46,836 bases of DNA from Nonomuraea aridisoli (GTDB lineage Bacteria; Actinomycetota; Actinomycetes; Streptosporangiales; Streptosporangiaceae). Both the position numbers and the translations under genes were made by a program. Location of the stretch: contig NZ_POUD01000037.1 in the NCBI RefSeq assembly GCF_003236395.1, forward strand, positions 1 through 46,836, given 5' to 3'. The notes beneath the pieces are model-generated. The model was not told the origin of the DNA. It searched no databases and was given only the letters and a program-made list of their open reading frames with translations. Of the stretch, positions 1 to 8,785 are shown piece after piece (the stretch's first letter is position 1; each line of letters opens with the position of its first letter).

Positions 1-601
1 CGCCCGCTCCCACCGGCCCGCCGCGCCCGTCGCCGCCCGAGGCCGCGGGCCCGCCGGACGCGTCTCCGTCGTGGGATCCGTCGAACGCCGACAACCAGGG
101 CGCGTCGTGCTGCCCCAGCACCGCATCGAGCGTCACCAGCCGGACGGACTCGCCGCCCAGGCCGGCGATCTCCCGGCGGATCTCGCGGACCAGCCGATCG
201 ACCGTCGGCCAGAGCCGCCCGCCCGTGTCGTCCCAGAGCGCCGCCCACCCGGCGGCGCCCAGCTCGGCGTACGCGGCCGCTCTCGCCCGCTCCCACGGAC
301 GGGTGCGAACGGCGTCGCGCACACTCCGCCCGGGATCGCCGAACCCCACCAGGGCCTGGAACGCGGGGTCAGCGACCAGAGCCGACACCGTCTCGGCCTC
401 GGACGCCTGGAGTGTCCGGCGCAGCTCGTCGCCGCCGGTCAGCCAGGCGGCGGCCAGAGCGCCGGCCGCCGTTGAGGCCAGCACGGCCACCCGTTCCGGC
501 TCGGCCAGCCCCGCCTCGCGGTACGCCTGCCGCACCGCGGCCTCGGCGTCGCCGCCCGGCCCGGTCGCGAGGGCGACGCCCTCCCACGTCAACGTCTCCA
601 T
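1..601 (-). CDS. DUF6745-like protein, N-terminal part (runs off the left edge)
   Basis: About 200 codons are visible from ATG 601 and the frame stays open to base 1, so the C-terminus is missing. Its N-terminal segment (AEAAVRQAYREAGLAEPERV) and a later GQHDAPWL motif, after a run of Trp-containing charged helices, resemble the actinobacterial DUF6745 family; function is unknown in that family. The last visible stretch is Gly/Asp/Ser-rich and low in complexity. The ATG overlaps the stop of the small gene upstream as ATGA, so the two are probably translationally coupled. The family assignment is from recognition of motifs, not a search. Confidence 0.6.
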   Translation of the reverse strand, partial: METLTWEGVALATGPGGDAEAAVRQAYREAGLAEPERVAVLASTAAGALAAAWLTGGDELRRTLQASEAETVSALVADPAFQALVGFGDPGRSVRDAVRTRPWERARAAAYAELGAAGWAALWDDTGGRLWPTVDRLVREIRREIAGLGGESVRLVTLDAVLGQHDAPWLSAFDGSHDGDASGGPAASGGDGRGGPVGAG

Positions 602-897
602 CAGTCGGCCACCACCCGGTAGGAGCCCGGGACGTATTCGCGCTGCCGCACCACGCGATACCAGCCCTTCGGCAGGGAGATCGCCTCGTGCTCCTCGTGC
701 ACGAGGCGGCCGCCCTCGGGCAGGTGCAGGAAGCCTCGCGACAGCGTGCCGGGCCCGGGAATCGCGTGGCAGTGCCCGGTCGCCTCGCCGTAGGCCAGCA
801 CGAGCCGCCCGCGGGCGTCGCGCGGCTCCGGCCGCACCGAGCTCGGCGCGGACTCATCGGGAATGGGGACGAGCAGGATGTCGCCCTGTCGGTACAT
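601..897 (-). CDS. Small conserved hypothetical protein (98 aa), partner of the DUF6745-like gene
   Basis: The start is ATG 897 (MYRQGDILLVPIPDE), chosen because GGAG lies 7 nt upstream on the minus strand; a longer reading to 951 would run into the LysR gene. The protein is a compact acidic/basic beta-rich product with repeated His and Gly (ATGHCHAIPG, EHEAISLPKGWYRVVRQREY). I recall small proteins beginning YRQGDxLL beside DUF6745 genes in actinobacteria, but no biochemical function is known to me. It overlaps the next gene by ATGA and lies 34 bp after the LysR stop, so all three may be co-transcribed. Confidence 0.7.
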   Translation of the reverse strand: MYRQGDILLVPIPDESAPSSVRPEPRDARGRLVLAYGEATGHCHAIPGPGTLSRGFLHLPEGGRLVHEEHEAISLPKGWYRVVRQREYVPGSYRVVAD

Positions 898-931
898 CGG
901 CCAACTCCATCGATCGGGGGATGATCGCAAG

Positions 932-1894
932 CTACCGACGCCCACCGACATTTCCCGAGGATGTCCGCGGCGTCGCCCACGAGGGCAGCCAGGCCGGCTC
1001 GGGCAGAGGCGCGAGGCTGCCGAAGTAGTCGATGATCGCCCGAAGCCGGGGGTGGGGGTTCGTCCTGGGGAGGATGAGCGACTGCGGGTAGGCGATCGTG
1101 GGGTTCGCGATCGGGATGCGGCGCAGGCCGTGGCTCGCCGGCCAGACGAGGCGGTCGCGCGAGCCGACCAGGGTGGCCACGTCCGCGGACTCGGCGAGGG
1201 CGTCGAGGAGCGCTTCGACGCCGAAGTTGGGGCCTGCCCCGTCGATGCGCAGGTCGAAGGCGGTGGCGAGCTGGTCGTAGAACTCCGCCCATTCGCTTCG
1301 TGGCGCGATCCCCGGCACCCAGATCCGGTGCCGGCGCAGCCGCGCCGGTGTCAGCGTTCGCGCGGAGGCGAGCGGATGGCGCGGGCCGACGAGGAGCTCC
1401 AGAGGGAAGTCGAGCACGTGGATCACCTCGACGTCGGGTGGCAGCGTGGCCGGGTCGGTGACAGAGCGGAACGAGGCGTCGACATCGCCTGCTCGGACAG
1501 CAGCGACCGCCACCTGCGGGTCGCCGGCTTTCAGGGTCACCACGTCGAGGTCGATCTCGGGATGCGACCGCCAGTAGTCGTGCAGCACGATGGCCTGTCC
1601 GCTGCGGAACCCGAGGACGTCGATCCGCAGAGCCCGTGAGCCCGGCCGGACCGCGGCGACGGCGCGCTCGACATCCGCGACGATGCTCCGTGCGTGCGGG
1701 AGGAACACCTGGCCGTCGAGCGTGAGCTCGACCCCTCGGGCGGTACGGGTGAACAGGCGGACCTCCAGCTCGCGCTCCAGAGCGGCGATCCGCTTCGAGA
1801 CCGCCTGCTGTGTCACGCCCAGCTCGTCCGCGGCGTGTTGGAACTGTCCCGACTCGGCCGCCCGGACGAACGATCGCACCGCTTCCGTGTCCAT
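932..1894 (-). CDS. LysR-family transcriptional regulator
   Basis: A 320-residue protein of normal LysR length. The N-terminal winged HTH spans roughly residues 1-60 (QFQHAADELGVTQQAVSKRI, then LEVRLFTRTARGVELTLDG), followed by a periplasmic-binding-protein-like effector domain. It is transcribed away from the MFS transporter gene with about 120 bp between starts, the classic layout in which a LysR protein controls its divergent neighbour in response to a small molecule. The effector is unknown. It may instead, or also, control the two small genes that follow it. Confidence 0.93.
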   Translation of the reverse strand: MDTEAVRSFVRAAESGQFQHAADELGVTQQAVSKRIAALERELEVRLFTRTARGVELTLDGQVFLPHARSIVADVERAVAAVRPGSRALRIDVLGFRSGQAIVLHDYWRSHPEIDLDVVTLKAGDPQVAVAAVRAGDVDASFRSVTDPATLPPDVEVIHVLDFPLELLVGPRHPLASARTLTPARLRRHRIWVPGIAPRSEWAEFYDQLATAFDLRIDGAGPNFGVEALLDALAESADVATLVGSRDRLVWPASHGLRRIPIANPTIAYPQSLILPRTNPHPRLRAIIDYFGSLAPLPEPAWLPSWATPRTSSGNVGGRR

Positions 1895-1914
1895 CGCCTC
1901 AACCTACTCAGCCC

Positions 1915-1927
1915 CAACCGATCGTTG
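1915..1927. promoter_or_regulatory. Candidate LysR operator (inverted repeat CAAC-N5-GTTG)
   Basis: A short dyad lies in the divergent LysR/MFS gap, 21 bp upstream of the LysR start. Its length and position fit a LysR recognition half-site pair, but the arms are only 4 bp, so chance is a real alternative. Confidence 0.25.
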
Positions 1928-2016
1928 TGGCTCGCGGAAATCCGGTTGTTTGATCGCGCTCCGGCGCGGCTGGTGTGATGCAGCGTCCGAACATTCGGTC
2001 GTCGCGAAGGAGTCAC

Positions 2017-3264
2017 GTGGGCGTGAGATTGGGGTCCGGCTTCGGGTGGCTGTGGTCGGCCTACGCCGTCAGCACGTACGGCACTTGGATCGCTTTCGGG
2101 GCGTTCCCGCTCATCGCGGTCCAGGTCCTGCATGCGCCGGCATTCGCCGTCTCGCTCCTCGACGCCGCCGGACTCGCGGTCGCGGCGCTCGTCGCCGTCC
2201 CGCTCGGGCCGTGGATCGAGCATCGGGCCAAGCGGCCGGTGATGATCGTGATGGACCTGGTCCGCTTCCTCGCCATGGCGAGCGTCCCGGTCACGTACCT
2301 GCTCGGCCTCCTCTCCTACGGCCAGCTGCTCGTCGTGTCGGTCGTCGCCGGGACCGCGGGCATCGCCTTCACCGCCGCCTCCGGCGCGTACGTGAAACAC
2401 CTCGTCCGCGGCGATCATCTCCTCGTCGCGAACGGCAGGTTCGAAGGCACGGCGTGGGTGGCGACCGCGGCGGGACCGCCTCTCGGCGGGGCGCTCATCG
2501 GACTGGTCGGCCCGGTCGTCACGATCGCGGCGGATGCGGTCAGCTACCTGCTGTCCGCACTCGGCGTGCTCCGCATCCGCGGAAGCGACGTCGCGGCCCC
2601 TCGCGACCCGGCCACCAGGTTGCGTGGCGGCGACCTTCTCAACGGCTGGCGGTTCATCCTCCGCGACTGCGTCCTGCGACGGCTGTTCCTCAACTCCGTG
2701 ACCGTCGGCGGTCTGATCATGGCCACCGCCCCGCTCCTGTCCGTCCTCCTGCTGGGCCAGTACCATTTCCCGGCCTGGCAGTACGGTCTCGCCTTCGGGG
2801 TGCCCGCCATCGGCGGCTTCGTCGGCGCCCGCCTCTCGGCGCGCCTCGTCGCCCGGCACGGCCGGCACCGCGTCATGACCGTCTCCGGCTGGCTGCGATC
2901 CGTCTTCCCGCTCGGCCTCGCCCTCACCCAGCCGGGCGTCCCCGGGCTGATCACGGTCATCGTCGTCGAGGGCCTGCTGATCACCTGCATGGGCGTCTTC
3001 AACCCGATCTACGCGACGGAACGCCTGCAACGCACTCCCGCCGATCGCGCCGCGCAGGTCCTCACCGCGTGGAGTGTCAGCGGCAAACTCGCCCAGGCCG
3101 GACTCATGGTGATCTGGGGCGTCCTCGCGACCCTCACCAGCCCGCTCACCGCGATCACCGTCTCCGGCGTTCTCCTGCTCGCCACCCCGCTCCTCCTGCC
3201 CCGGCGCACGCACATGCCTGATCCCGCGCCGGCGGAGGACGTCCGCCACGCCCCGCTCCGTTAG
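2017..3264 (+). CDS. MFS transporter
   Basis: A hydrophobic protein of about 415 residues with repeated transmembrane helices in two halves and a central loop near DPATRLRGGDLLNG. It matches the MFS_1/MFS_3 drug-efflux-like class common in actinobacteria (WLWSAYAVSTYGTWIAFGAF opening helix; loop PLGPWIEHRAKRPVMI between early helices). GAAGGAG at 2006-2012 favours GTG 2017 or GTG 2023 over the upstream GTG/ATG pair at 1975-1980. The divergent LysR is the likely regulator. Substrate cannot be told; export of a small molecule is the usual role. Confidence 0.88.
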   Translation: MGVRLGSGFGWLWSAYAVSTYGTWIAFGAFPLIAVQVLHAPAFAVSLLDAAGLAVAALVAVPLGPWIEHRAKRPVMIVMDLVRFLAMASVPVTYLLGLLSYGQLLVVSVVAGTAGIAFTAASGAYVKHLVRGDHLLVANGRFEGTAWVATAAGPPLGGALIGLVGPVVTIAADAVSYLLSALGVLRIRGSDVAAPRDPATRLRGGDLLNGWRFILRDCVLRRLFLNSVTVGGLIMATAPLLSVLLLGQYHFPAWQYGLAFGVPAIGGFVGARLSARLVARHGRHRVMTVSGWLRSVFPLGLALTQPGVPGLITVIVVEGLLITCMGVFNPIYATERLQRTPADRAAQVLTAWSVSGKLAQAGLMVIWGVLATLTSPLTAITVSGVLLLATPLLLPRRTHMPDPAPAEDVRHAPLR

Positions 3265-3275
3265 GACGGGAAGGA

Positions 3276-3803
3276 TCAGCGGTGGCGGGCGCGGGAGGCG
3301 GCGGCGTGGGCGCGGTTGGCGCAGCGGGTGGAGCAGAACTGGCGGCGGCCGGGCCGGCTGCGGTCGACGAAGGCGTCGCGGCACGGGCGGGCCGCGCACA
3401 ACCGCAGGCGTTCCCAGTCGCCGGCCGCCGCGACGTCCAGCAGCTCCGCCACCGCGCGTACGGCGAGCCGCTCGGCGAGCGCGGCCTGCTCGGGGGCGGC
3501 GAGCCGCAGGACCGGGGCGCCGCCCGACTCGGCCACGACCGCGCGCACCGGCAGCTCGGCGGCCCACTGCGCGAGGGTGCGGGTGCGTTCGGCGGGCTCG
3601 TCGGCCAGGATCGCGCGCAGCCGCCGACGCACCTCGCGCACCTGCCACAGCGCGTCCGGCCCGTCTGCGCCGGGCTCGTCCAGCTCGGCGCAGAAGCGGC
3701 GCAGGGCCTCGGCGTCGGGCAGCCGCTCCGGATCGTCCAGGTACTCGTCCCACGTGTTGGCGAGATCGAGGGCCACGAGACCCGTCTCGGCGTACTGGCG
3801 CAT
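3276..3803 (-). CDS. CGNR zinc-finger / ABATE-domain protein (putative stress-type transcriptional regulator)
   Basis: The protein is 175 residues from ATG 3803; longer upstream readings would invade the opposite gene. The N-terminal region (ALDLANTWDEYLDDPERLPD) matches the RsfA-like ABATE domain, which typically begins with L-D-x-x-N-T. The C-terminus carries the zinc-finger pattern CAARPCRDAFVDRS, then FCSTRCANR; the last box is CANR rather than CGNR. These proteins are thought to be DNA-binding regulators. Only 28 bp separate its start from that of the arginase-family gene, so the two must share a compact divergent promoter region. Confidence 0.88.
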   Translation of the reverse strand: MRQYAETGLVALDLANTWDEYLDDPERLPDAEALRRFCAELDEPGADGPDALWQVREVRRRLRAILADEPAERTRTLAQWAAELPVRAVVAESGGAPVLRLAAPEQAALAERLAVRAVAELLDVAAAGDWERLRLCAARPCRDAFVDRSRPGRRQFCSTRCANRAHAAASRARHR

Positions 3804-3831
3804 CCGCCCACCCCCTGTTACCGTCACGACT

Positions 3832-4713
3832 ATGAACACAATAACTCCTGACAAGAGATTGGTCGTCCTCGACGCCCCCTCGAACCTCGGGCTGCGGCCG
3901 CCCGCTCCCGACACGGTCCCCGGCTGCTACAAGGCCCCGTGGGCGCTGCGCGACACGGGCCTGCTCGCCCGGCTCGGCGCGGCCGACGCCGGGGCGCTGG
4001 TCCCGCCCCGCTACGTGGCCACGTGGAAGGAGGGCGACGGCGTGCGCAACGGCCCCGCCATCGCCGCCTACGCCCGCGCCCTGGCCGGACGGGTGAGCGC
4101 GATCAGGGCGGACGGCGGGTTCCCGATCCTGCTGGGCGGCGACTGCTCGATCATGCTCGGCCCCGCCCTGGCGCTGCGCCGCGAGGGCCGCTACGGCGTG
4201 GCGTACCTGGACGCGCACGCCGACTTCCGTCACCTGGGCAACTCCCCGTACGTCGTCTCGGCGGCCGGTGAGGACCTCGCCCTGATCACCGGCCGGGGCG
4301 ACGACTACCTGACGGACATCGACGGCCTGCGGCCGTACGTCAGGGACGAGGACGTGATCGTGCTCGGCGTCCGCGACGAGGAGGACCTGCGCGACGTGGC
4401 GGACAGCGGGCCGGCGTACGTCCCGGGCGCTGACCTTCCGCTCGCCGCCGCCGAGGAGGTGCTCGTACGCGACGACCTCGACGGGTTCTGGATCCACGTC
4501 GACGCCGACGTGCTCGACCCGTCGGTGCTGCCGGCCGTCGACAGCCCCACCCCGGGCGGCCTCGACGCGGACGGGCTGACCGCGCTGCTGCGCGGGCTGC
4601 TCGCCCTGCCGGGCGCCGCCGGCCTGCACCTCACGATCTACGACCCCGACCTCGACGAGGACGGCGCCCAGGCGGCCCTGCTGTCCGACCTCCTGGTGTC
4701 CGCCCTCACCTGA
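3832..4713 (+). CDS. Arginase/agmatinase/formiminoglutamase-family hydrolase
   Basis: 293 residues from ATG 3832 (MNTITPDK). It carries the ureohydrolase metal motifs: GGDCS near residue 102, DAHADF near 127-132 and HVDADVLDP with PAVDSPTPGG further on. Known family members hydrolyse guanidino or formimino groups with a binuclear Mn centre in the cytoplasm. The usual His of GGDHS is Cys here (residue 105), as I recall for some actinobacterial arginase-family proteins, so substrate and metal occupancy should not be assumed to be those of arginase. It is divergent from the CGNR regulator and convergent with the ACC deaminase gene, 16 bp away. Confidence 0.88.
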   Translation: MNTITPDKRLVVLDAPSNLGLRPPAPDTVPGCYKAPWALRDTGLLARLGAADAGALVPPRYVATWKEGDGVRNGPAIAAYARALAGRVSAIRADGGFPILLGGDCSIMLGPALALRREGRYGVAYLDAHADFRHLGNSPYVVSAAGEDLALITGRGDDYLTDIDGLRPYVRDEDVIVLGVRDEEDLRDVADSGPAYVPGADLPLAAAEEVLVRDDLDGFWIHVDADVLDPSVLPAVDSPTPGGLDADGLTALLRGLLALPGAAGLHLTIYDPDLDEDGAQAALLSDLLVSALT

Positions 4714-4729
4714 GCCCCCGGGCGCACGG

Positions 4730-5737
4730 TCAGCGGAAGACGCCGCTGTAGGCGTTGAGCGCGGGCTGGCCGCCGAGGTGGGCGTACAGGACGTTGGAGT
4801 CCTTGGGGATGTCGCCGCGGCGGACGAGGTCGATGAGCGCGGCCATCGACTTCCCCTCGTACACGGGATCGATGATCATGCCTTCCAGCCGCCCGGTGAG
4901 CCGGATGGCGTCGAGAGTGGACCGCACGGGGATGCCGTAGGCGTCGCCGGCCCACCCCTCCAGCACCGTGATCTCGTCGTCGCGCAACTCCCGGCCGAGG
5001 CCGATGAGCTCGGCCGTGGCACGGGCGATCTTCTCCACCTGGGCGCGGGTCTCGGCGAGCTTGGCCGAGGCGTCGATGCCGAGCACGCGGCGCGGCCGGT
5101 CCTGTCCCGCGAAGCCGGCGATCATGCCCGCCTGGGTGCTGCCGGTGACGCTGCACACCACGACGGTGTCGAAGAAGACGCCGAGCTCGCGTTCCTGCCG
5201 CCGCACCTCGTAGGCCCAGTTGGCGAAGCCGAGACCGCCGAGGCGGTGGTCGGAGGCTCCGGCGGGGATCGCGTACGGCCGCCCGCCGGCCGCGGTGACG
5301 CTGTGCAGGGCTTCGTGCCAGCTGTCCTTGAAGCCGATGCCGAAGCCGGCCTCGACCAGCCGGACGTCGGCGCCCATGATGCGTGACAGCAGGATGTTGC
5401 CGACCTTGTCGTTGACCGCGTCGGGCCAGTCGACCCAGCTCTCCTGCACGAGGACGGCCTTCAGCCCGAGCCTGGCGGCGACCGCGGCCACCTGCCGGGT
5501 GTGGTTGGACTGCACGCCGCCGATGGTGACCAGGGTGTCGGCGCCCTGGGCGAGGGCGTCGGGGATGAGGTACTCCAGCTTGCGCGTCTTGTTCCCCCCG
5601 AACGCCAGCCCGCTGTTGCAGTCTTCGCGCTTGGCCCACACGCGCGCCCCGCCGAGGTGGTGGCTGAGGCGGTCGAGCGGGTGCACGGGGCTGGGGCCGA
5701 AGAGCAGCGGGCAGCGCTCGAAGTCGTCGATGGACAT
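4730..5737 (-). CDS. acdS: 1-aminocyclopropane-1-carboxylate (ACC) deaminase
   Basis: A PLP enzyme converting ACC, the plant ethylene precursor, to 2-oxobutyrate and ammonia. The protein is 335 residues, one short of the usual 336-338. [11 protein letters not shown] gives the PLP lysine at 50 and NHT follows near 78-80. Residues reported to separate true ACC deaminases from D-cysteine desulfhydrases are present with a one-residue offset: Tyr267, Tyr293, Glu294 and Leu321 match Tyr268, Tyr294, Glu295 and Leu322 of the Pseudomonas enzyme. ATG 5737 follows AAGGAGG at good spacing. It is divergent from an ECF sigma gene with 70 bp between starts; no Lrp-type acdR lies next to it. Confidence 0.94.
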   Translation of the reverse strand: MSIDDFERCPLLFGPSPVHPLDRLSHHLGGARVWAKREDCNSGLAFGGNKTRKLEYLIPDALAQGADTLVTIGGVQSNHTRQVAAVAARLGLKAVLVQESWVDWPDAVNDKVGNILLSRIMGADVRLVEAGFGIGFKDSWHEALHSVTAAGGRPYAIPAGASDHRLGGLGFANWAYEVRRQERELGVFFDTVVVCSVTGSTQAGMIAGFAGQDRPRRVLGIDASAKLAETRAQVEKIARATAELIGLGRELRDDEITVLEGWAGDAYGIPVRSTLDAIRLTGRLEGMIIDPVYEGKSMAALIDLVRRGDIPKDSNVLYAHLGGQPALNAYSGVFR

Positions 5738-5807
5738 GTACGCCTCCTTGGGTGGGTCGGCGTTCCCCGCGTCGAGGGGGAGCCAGAGTCTGCGTACCCT
5801 GAGGCGG

Positions 5808-6722
5808 GTGAGAGGCGACATCTCCGATCCGGAGTTGCTGCGCGCCGCGCAGGACGGCGACGTGGCCGCGCTGGGCGCACTGCTGGAGCGACACCGGGCC
5901 GGCATGCGGGCGGTGGCGCTGAGCGTGCTGGGCAACGTGCCCGACGTGGAGGACGCCGTGCAGGAGGCGTCACTGATCGCCCTGCGGCGCGTCGGCGACG
6001 TGCGGCGGCCGGAGTCCTGCGGCGCGTGGCTGCGCATGATCGTGCGCAACGTGTGCCGCGCCCACCTGCGCTCGGCGGCCGGCACGACGCCGGTCCCTGA
6101 TCTGGCGACGCTCGCCGCGGCTACGGGCCCCGAGCAGGTCATCGACGAGCACGCGATGCGCGACTGGCTCTGGCGGGCGATCGACGAGCTGTCCCCCACC
6201 CTGCGCATGACGGTGATGTTGCGGCATTTCAGCCCCCGCACCCCCTCCTACGAGCAGATCGCCGCCCTGTGCGGCGTGCCGGTGGGCACGGTGCGCAGCA
6301 GGCTCAGCCAGGCCAGGGGCAGACTGGCCGAGGCGATGGCCGCGACCGCGGACTCGGCGCACGACGACGCGCTCGCGCGGTCCCGGGCGAGCGCGCTGGA
6401 GGCGGCGGAGACCTTGGCCGCCGCCGAGCAGGGACGGTTCGCGGAGCTGGCGGCCGAGCGGTGGACGCCCGACGTCGCCTACTACTCCGGACGGCAGCGG
6501 GTGGGCGACCGGGACTTCCTGATCCGGGGCATGGCGGACGACCTGGAGGCGGGCGTGCGCCAGCGCTTCGTGACCGCCGTCGCCGGCCGCGACACCGCCA
6601 TCTGGGAGATGGACCTGGTCAACCCGCCGGACGACCCGCACCACTGCCCTCCGGCGGTCGCCTGGCTGATGTCCATGAAGGACGGCCGCATGCACGAGCT
6701 GCGGCTGTTCCACGCCGGCTGA
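5808..6722 (+). CDS. ECF-type RNA polymerase sigma factor with C-terminal NTF2/SnoaL-like extension
   Basis: 304 residues from GTG 5808. Region 2 lies at about residues 5-75 ([20 protein letters not shown], then [17 protein letters not shown]) and region 4 at about 120-185 ([14 protein letters not shown], then [21 protein letters not shown]). The roughly 110-residue tail ([19 protein letters not shown] to the end) looks like the SnoaL-like fold found in several ECF groups that lack a separate anti-sigma factor. No anti-sigma gene is adjacent. The start pairs GTG with a weak GAGGCGG site. It faces away from acdS and precedes an alpha/beta hydrolase gene by about 90 bp. Confidence 0.9.
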   Translation: MRGDISDPELLRAAQDGDVAALGALLERHRAGMRAVALSVLGNVPDVEDAVQEASLIALRRVGDVRRPESCGAWLRMIVRNVCRAHLRSAAGTTPVPDLATLAAATGPEQVIDEHAMRDWLWRAIDELSPTLRMTVMLRHFSPRTPSYEQIAALCGVPVGTVRSRLSQARGRLAEAMAATADSAHDDALARSRASALEAAETLAAAEQGRFAELAAERWTPDVAYYSGRQRVGDRDFLIRGMADDLEAGVRQRFVTAVAGRDTAIWEMDLVNPPDDPHHCPPAVAWLMSMKDGRMHELRLFHAG

Positions 6723-6811
6723 AAGTGGCGCGGATCACCTCGCCCCCATCGAACTTCTCCGCCGTCTCCGCATCTTGTGGGCGTCCAATGACCACCCACA
6801 GGGAGATCTCG

Positions 6812-7699
6812 ATGGAGAAAGACATGTTGTCCCCCGGCGCCCACGACGTCGTCGTGGACGGCCTGACCCAGCGCTACCACGTGCACGGCTCCGGCCCGGT
6901 CTGCGTGGCCATGCCCGGCGGGCCCGGCGTCGGCTGGGAGTCCCTGCGCATGCCGGCCACGGAGGAGCTTCTCACCATGGTGTACGTCGAGCCGCTGGGC
7001 ACCGGCGGCTCGCAACGCCTGCCGTCGCATCCGGACGGCTACAGCCGTGACCGCTACACGAGAAGCCTGATCGGCCTGCTCGACCGGCTGGAGCTGCCCC
7101 GGGTGCTGCTGCTCGGGCACTCGCACGGCGGTTTCGTCGCCCAGCGTCTCGCGCTGCGCCACCCCGACCGGCTCAGCGCTCTGGTGTTGTACGAGAGCGC
7201 CCCGGTCACCGGCCCCGAGCACATGGCCGAGGCCGGTGCCCGGGTCGAGGAGTTCCTGCGCCGCAACGAGGGGCAGCCGGAGCTCCCCACGGTGCTCGCC
7301 GGGCTCCAGGCCACCGGGACCGCCACCGACGACGAGAAGATCACCGCAGGGCTGCGTGACATGCTGCCGATCTTCTTCGCGGACTACTGGGAGCGCGAGG
7401 CCGAGTTCCGGCGGCTGCGCGAGACGATCTCCTGCACCTACATCTCGTCCCTCGACGAGAACCTGGAGCCCGACGTCATCGACGACCGGGACGCCCTCCC
7501 GTCGCTCACCGTGCCCACCCTGGTCGTGGTCGGCCGCCACGACGTGCAGTGCGGCCCGCGGTGGGCGCGGGAACTCCACGCCCTGATCCCAGGGTCACGG
7601 CTGGTCGTGCTGGAGAACAGCGCGCACCTGGGCCACCTGGAGGAGCCCGCCGCGTTCGCGGACGCGCTGCGGGCCTTCGTCCGGTCGGTCCCCGCGTAG
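6812..7699 (+). CDS. Alpha/beta-fold hydrolase (proline iminopeptidase-like)
   Basis: 295 residues from ATG 6812, selected over ATG 6788 because GGGAG lies 6 nt upstream. The oxyanion-side motif PGGPG at 35-39, nucleophile elbow GHSHGG (Ser104), acid in VVGRHD and base in NSAHLGHLEEP form a complete serine-hydrolase triad. The GGPG motif is typical of prolyl iminopeptidase-like enzymes, but peptidase, esterase and lactonase activities all occur in this group. It probably lies in the same unit as the sigma gene. Confidence 0.9.
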   Translation: MEKDMLSPGAHDVVVDGLTQRYHVHGSGPVCVAMPGGPGVGWESLRMPATEELLTMVYVEPLGTGGSQRLPSHPDGYSRDRYTRSLIGLLDRLELPRVLLLGHSHGGFVAQRLALRHPDRLSALVLYESAPVTGPEHMAEAGARVEEFLRRNEGQPELPTVLAGLQATGTATDDEKITAGLRDMLPIFFADYWEREAEFRRLRETISCTYISSLDENLEPDVIDDRDALPSLTVPTLVVVGRHDVQCGPRWARELHALIPGSRLVVLENSAHLGHLEEPAAFADALRAFVRSVPA

Positions 7700-7708
7700 G
7701 CGCCGGCG

Positions 7709-8683
7709 TCAGGACGACCCTCCGTAGCGGGTGGCGATCGCGGCGGCGCGGTCGCGCAGGGAGTCGCGCAACCACTGCGGGGCCAGGGCTTCGGCGTCCG
7801 TGGCGAGCTGCCACAGCGCCCATTCGGCGTGTCTCTGATCCTGGAAGGTGACCTCCAGCCGCAGCCGGCCGTCCGGGTCGACTTCTTCGGCGCGGACGGC
7901 CAGCGCGGTGCCCACCAGCTCCTCGCGCCGCGCCGGGTCCACCCGTGCCAGCACGGTGACCTGGTCGCCGCCGGTCCGGAACCGGGTACTGCGTTCCTGC
8001 CAGGCCCGGTCCAGATCGACCCGGTCCGGTCGCTGCGCGGGTTCGGCGAGCTCCTGGGCCGCCAGGATCCGCGACAGCCGGTAGGTGCGGTCCTCGCCGG
8101 ACCTCGTGGCCAGCAGGTAGCCCCGGTCGCGTACGGTGACCAGGCCGATCGGGTCCACCGTGCGCCACATCGGGGTCCGGTCCACGGCCGCGTAGTGGAT
8201 CCGCAGCTTGTGTCCGGCGAACACCGCCCGCAGGACCTCGGCCGCCACGGCGTCAGGCACCTCCTCGTCGACCAGCCGGCGCGAGAGGAGGTCGGTCTCC
8301 GGGTCGATGAGCAGCCGCTCGGCAGCACCGGCCGCGGTCTCCCGATGGCTTTCGGGCAGCGCGTCGACCACCTTGAGCATCGCCGAGGCGAGCGCCGAGC
8401 CGAGGCCGAACGCCTGCGCGCCGCGCCGCGATCCGGCGACCAGCAGGGCGAGGGCCTCGTCGTGGTTCAGCCCGGTGAGCTCGGTCCGGAACCCGGGCAA
8501 CAACGCGAAACCGCCGTGCCGGCCGCGTTCGGCGTAGACCGGGACGCCGGCCGCGGACAACGCCTCGATGTCGCGCAGCACGGTGCGGGTGGACACCTCC
8601 AGCTCGCGGGCCAGCGTGGCCGCGGACAGCCGGCCGTGCCGCCGCAGCAGCAACACCAGCGAGACCAGCCGGTCGGCGCGCAT
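7709..8683 (-). CDS. YafY/PafC-type HTH and WYL-domain transcriptional regulator
   Basis: 324 residues. An N-terminal DeoR-like winged HTH (LVSLVLLLRRHGRLSAATLA, then VSTRTVLRDIEALSAAGVPV, residues about 6-50) is followed by a central WYL domain (RIHYAAVDRTPMWRTVDPIG, then RGYLLATR) and a C-terminal WCX-like segment. The W of the WYL signature is Gly here. Such proteins bind small ligands or nucleic acid through WYL and regulate adjacent genes. It is divergent from the Rid-family gene, with a 17-bp inverted repeat in the gap, and so is the likely regulator of that gene. Confidence 0.92.
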   Translation of the reverse strand: MRADRLVSLVLLLRRHGRLSAATLARELEVSTRTVLRDIEALSAAGVPVYAERGRHGGFALLPGFRTELTGLNHDEALALLVAGSRRGAQAFGLGSALASAMLKVVDALPESHRETAAGAAERLLIDPETDLLSRRLVDEEVPDAVAAEVLRAVFAGHKLRIHYAAVDRTPMWRTVDPIGLVTVRDRGYLLATRSGEDRTYRLSRILAAQELAEPAQRPDRVDLDRAWQERSTRFRTGGDQVTVLARVDPARREELVGTALAVRAEEVDPDGRLRLEVTFQDQRHAEWALWQLATDAEALAPQWLRDSLRDRAAAIATRYGGSS

Positions 8684-8706
8684 ACCGAGAACTTAACCGA
8701 GATATA

Positions 8707-8723
8707 CGACAGAGGATGTCGTG
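8707..8723. promoter_or_regulatory. Candidate operator of the WYL regulator (ACGACA-N5-TGTCGT)
   Basis: A perfect 6-bp inverted repeat with a 5-bp spacer lies in the 102-bp gap between the WYL regulator and the Rid gene. It abuts a minus-strand -10-like TATATC (8702-8707), about 20 bp from the regulator's start, so a protein bound here could shut off the regulator's own promoter and control the divergent gene. Confidence 0.45.
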
Positions 8724-8785
8724 ATTCGTTGGGAGGCTCATCGACGCGACCCGAAGACGGACGTGACGAACAGAACGGAGCTGAT

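Noticed and set aside
1975..2016. GTG/ATG pair at 1975-1980 as the MFS start
   Set aside because: No ribosome site precedes it, while GAAGGAG at 2006-2012 sits before GTG 2017 and GTG 2023.
1813..4629. A 938-residue open frame on the minus strand
   Set aside because: It is antisense to the MFS and arginase-family genes, is Arg/Gly/Asp-rich and shows no domain; it arises from the GC3 bias of the genes on the other strand.
8702..8712. GATATACGACA shared by the WYL leader and the LysR leader at 32230-32240
   Set aside because: Eleven bases are too few; both probably reflect -10-like AT sequence. The inverted repeat at 8707-8723 has no counterpart at the second place.
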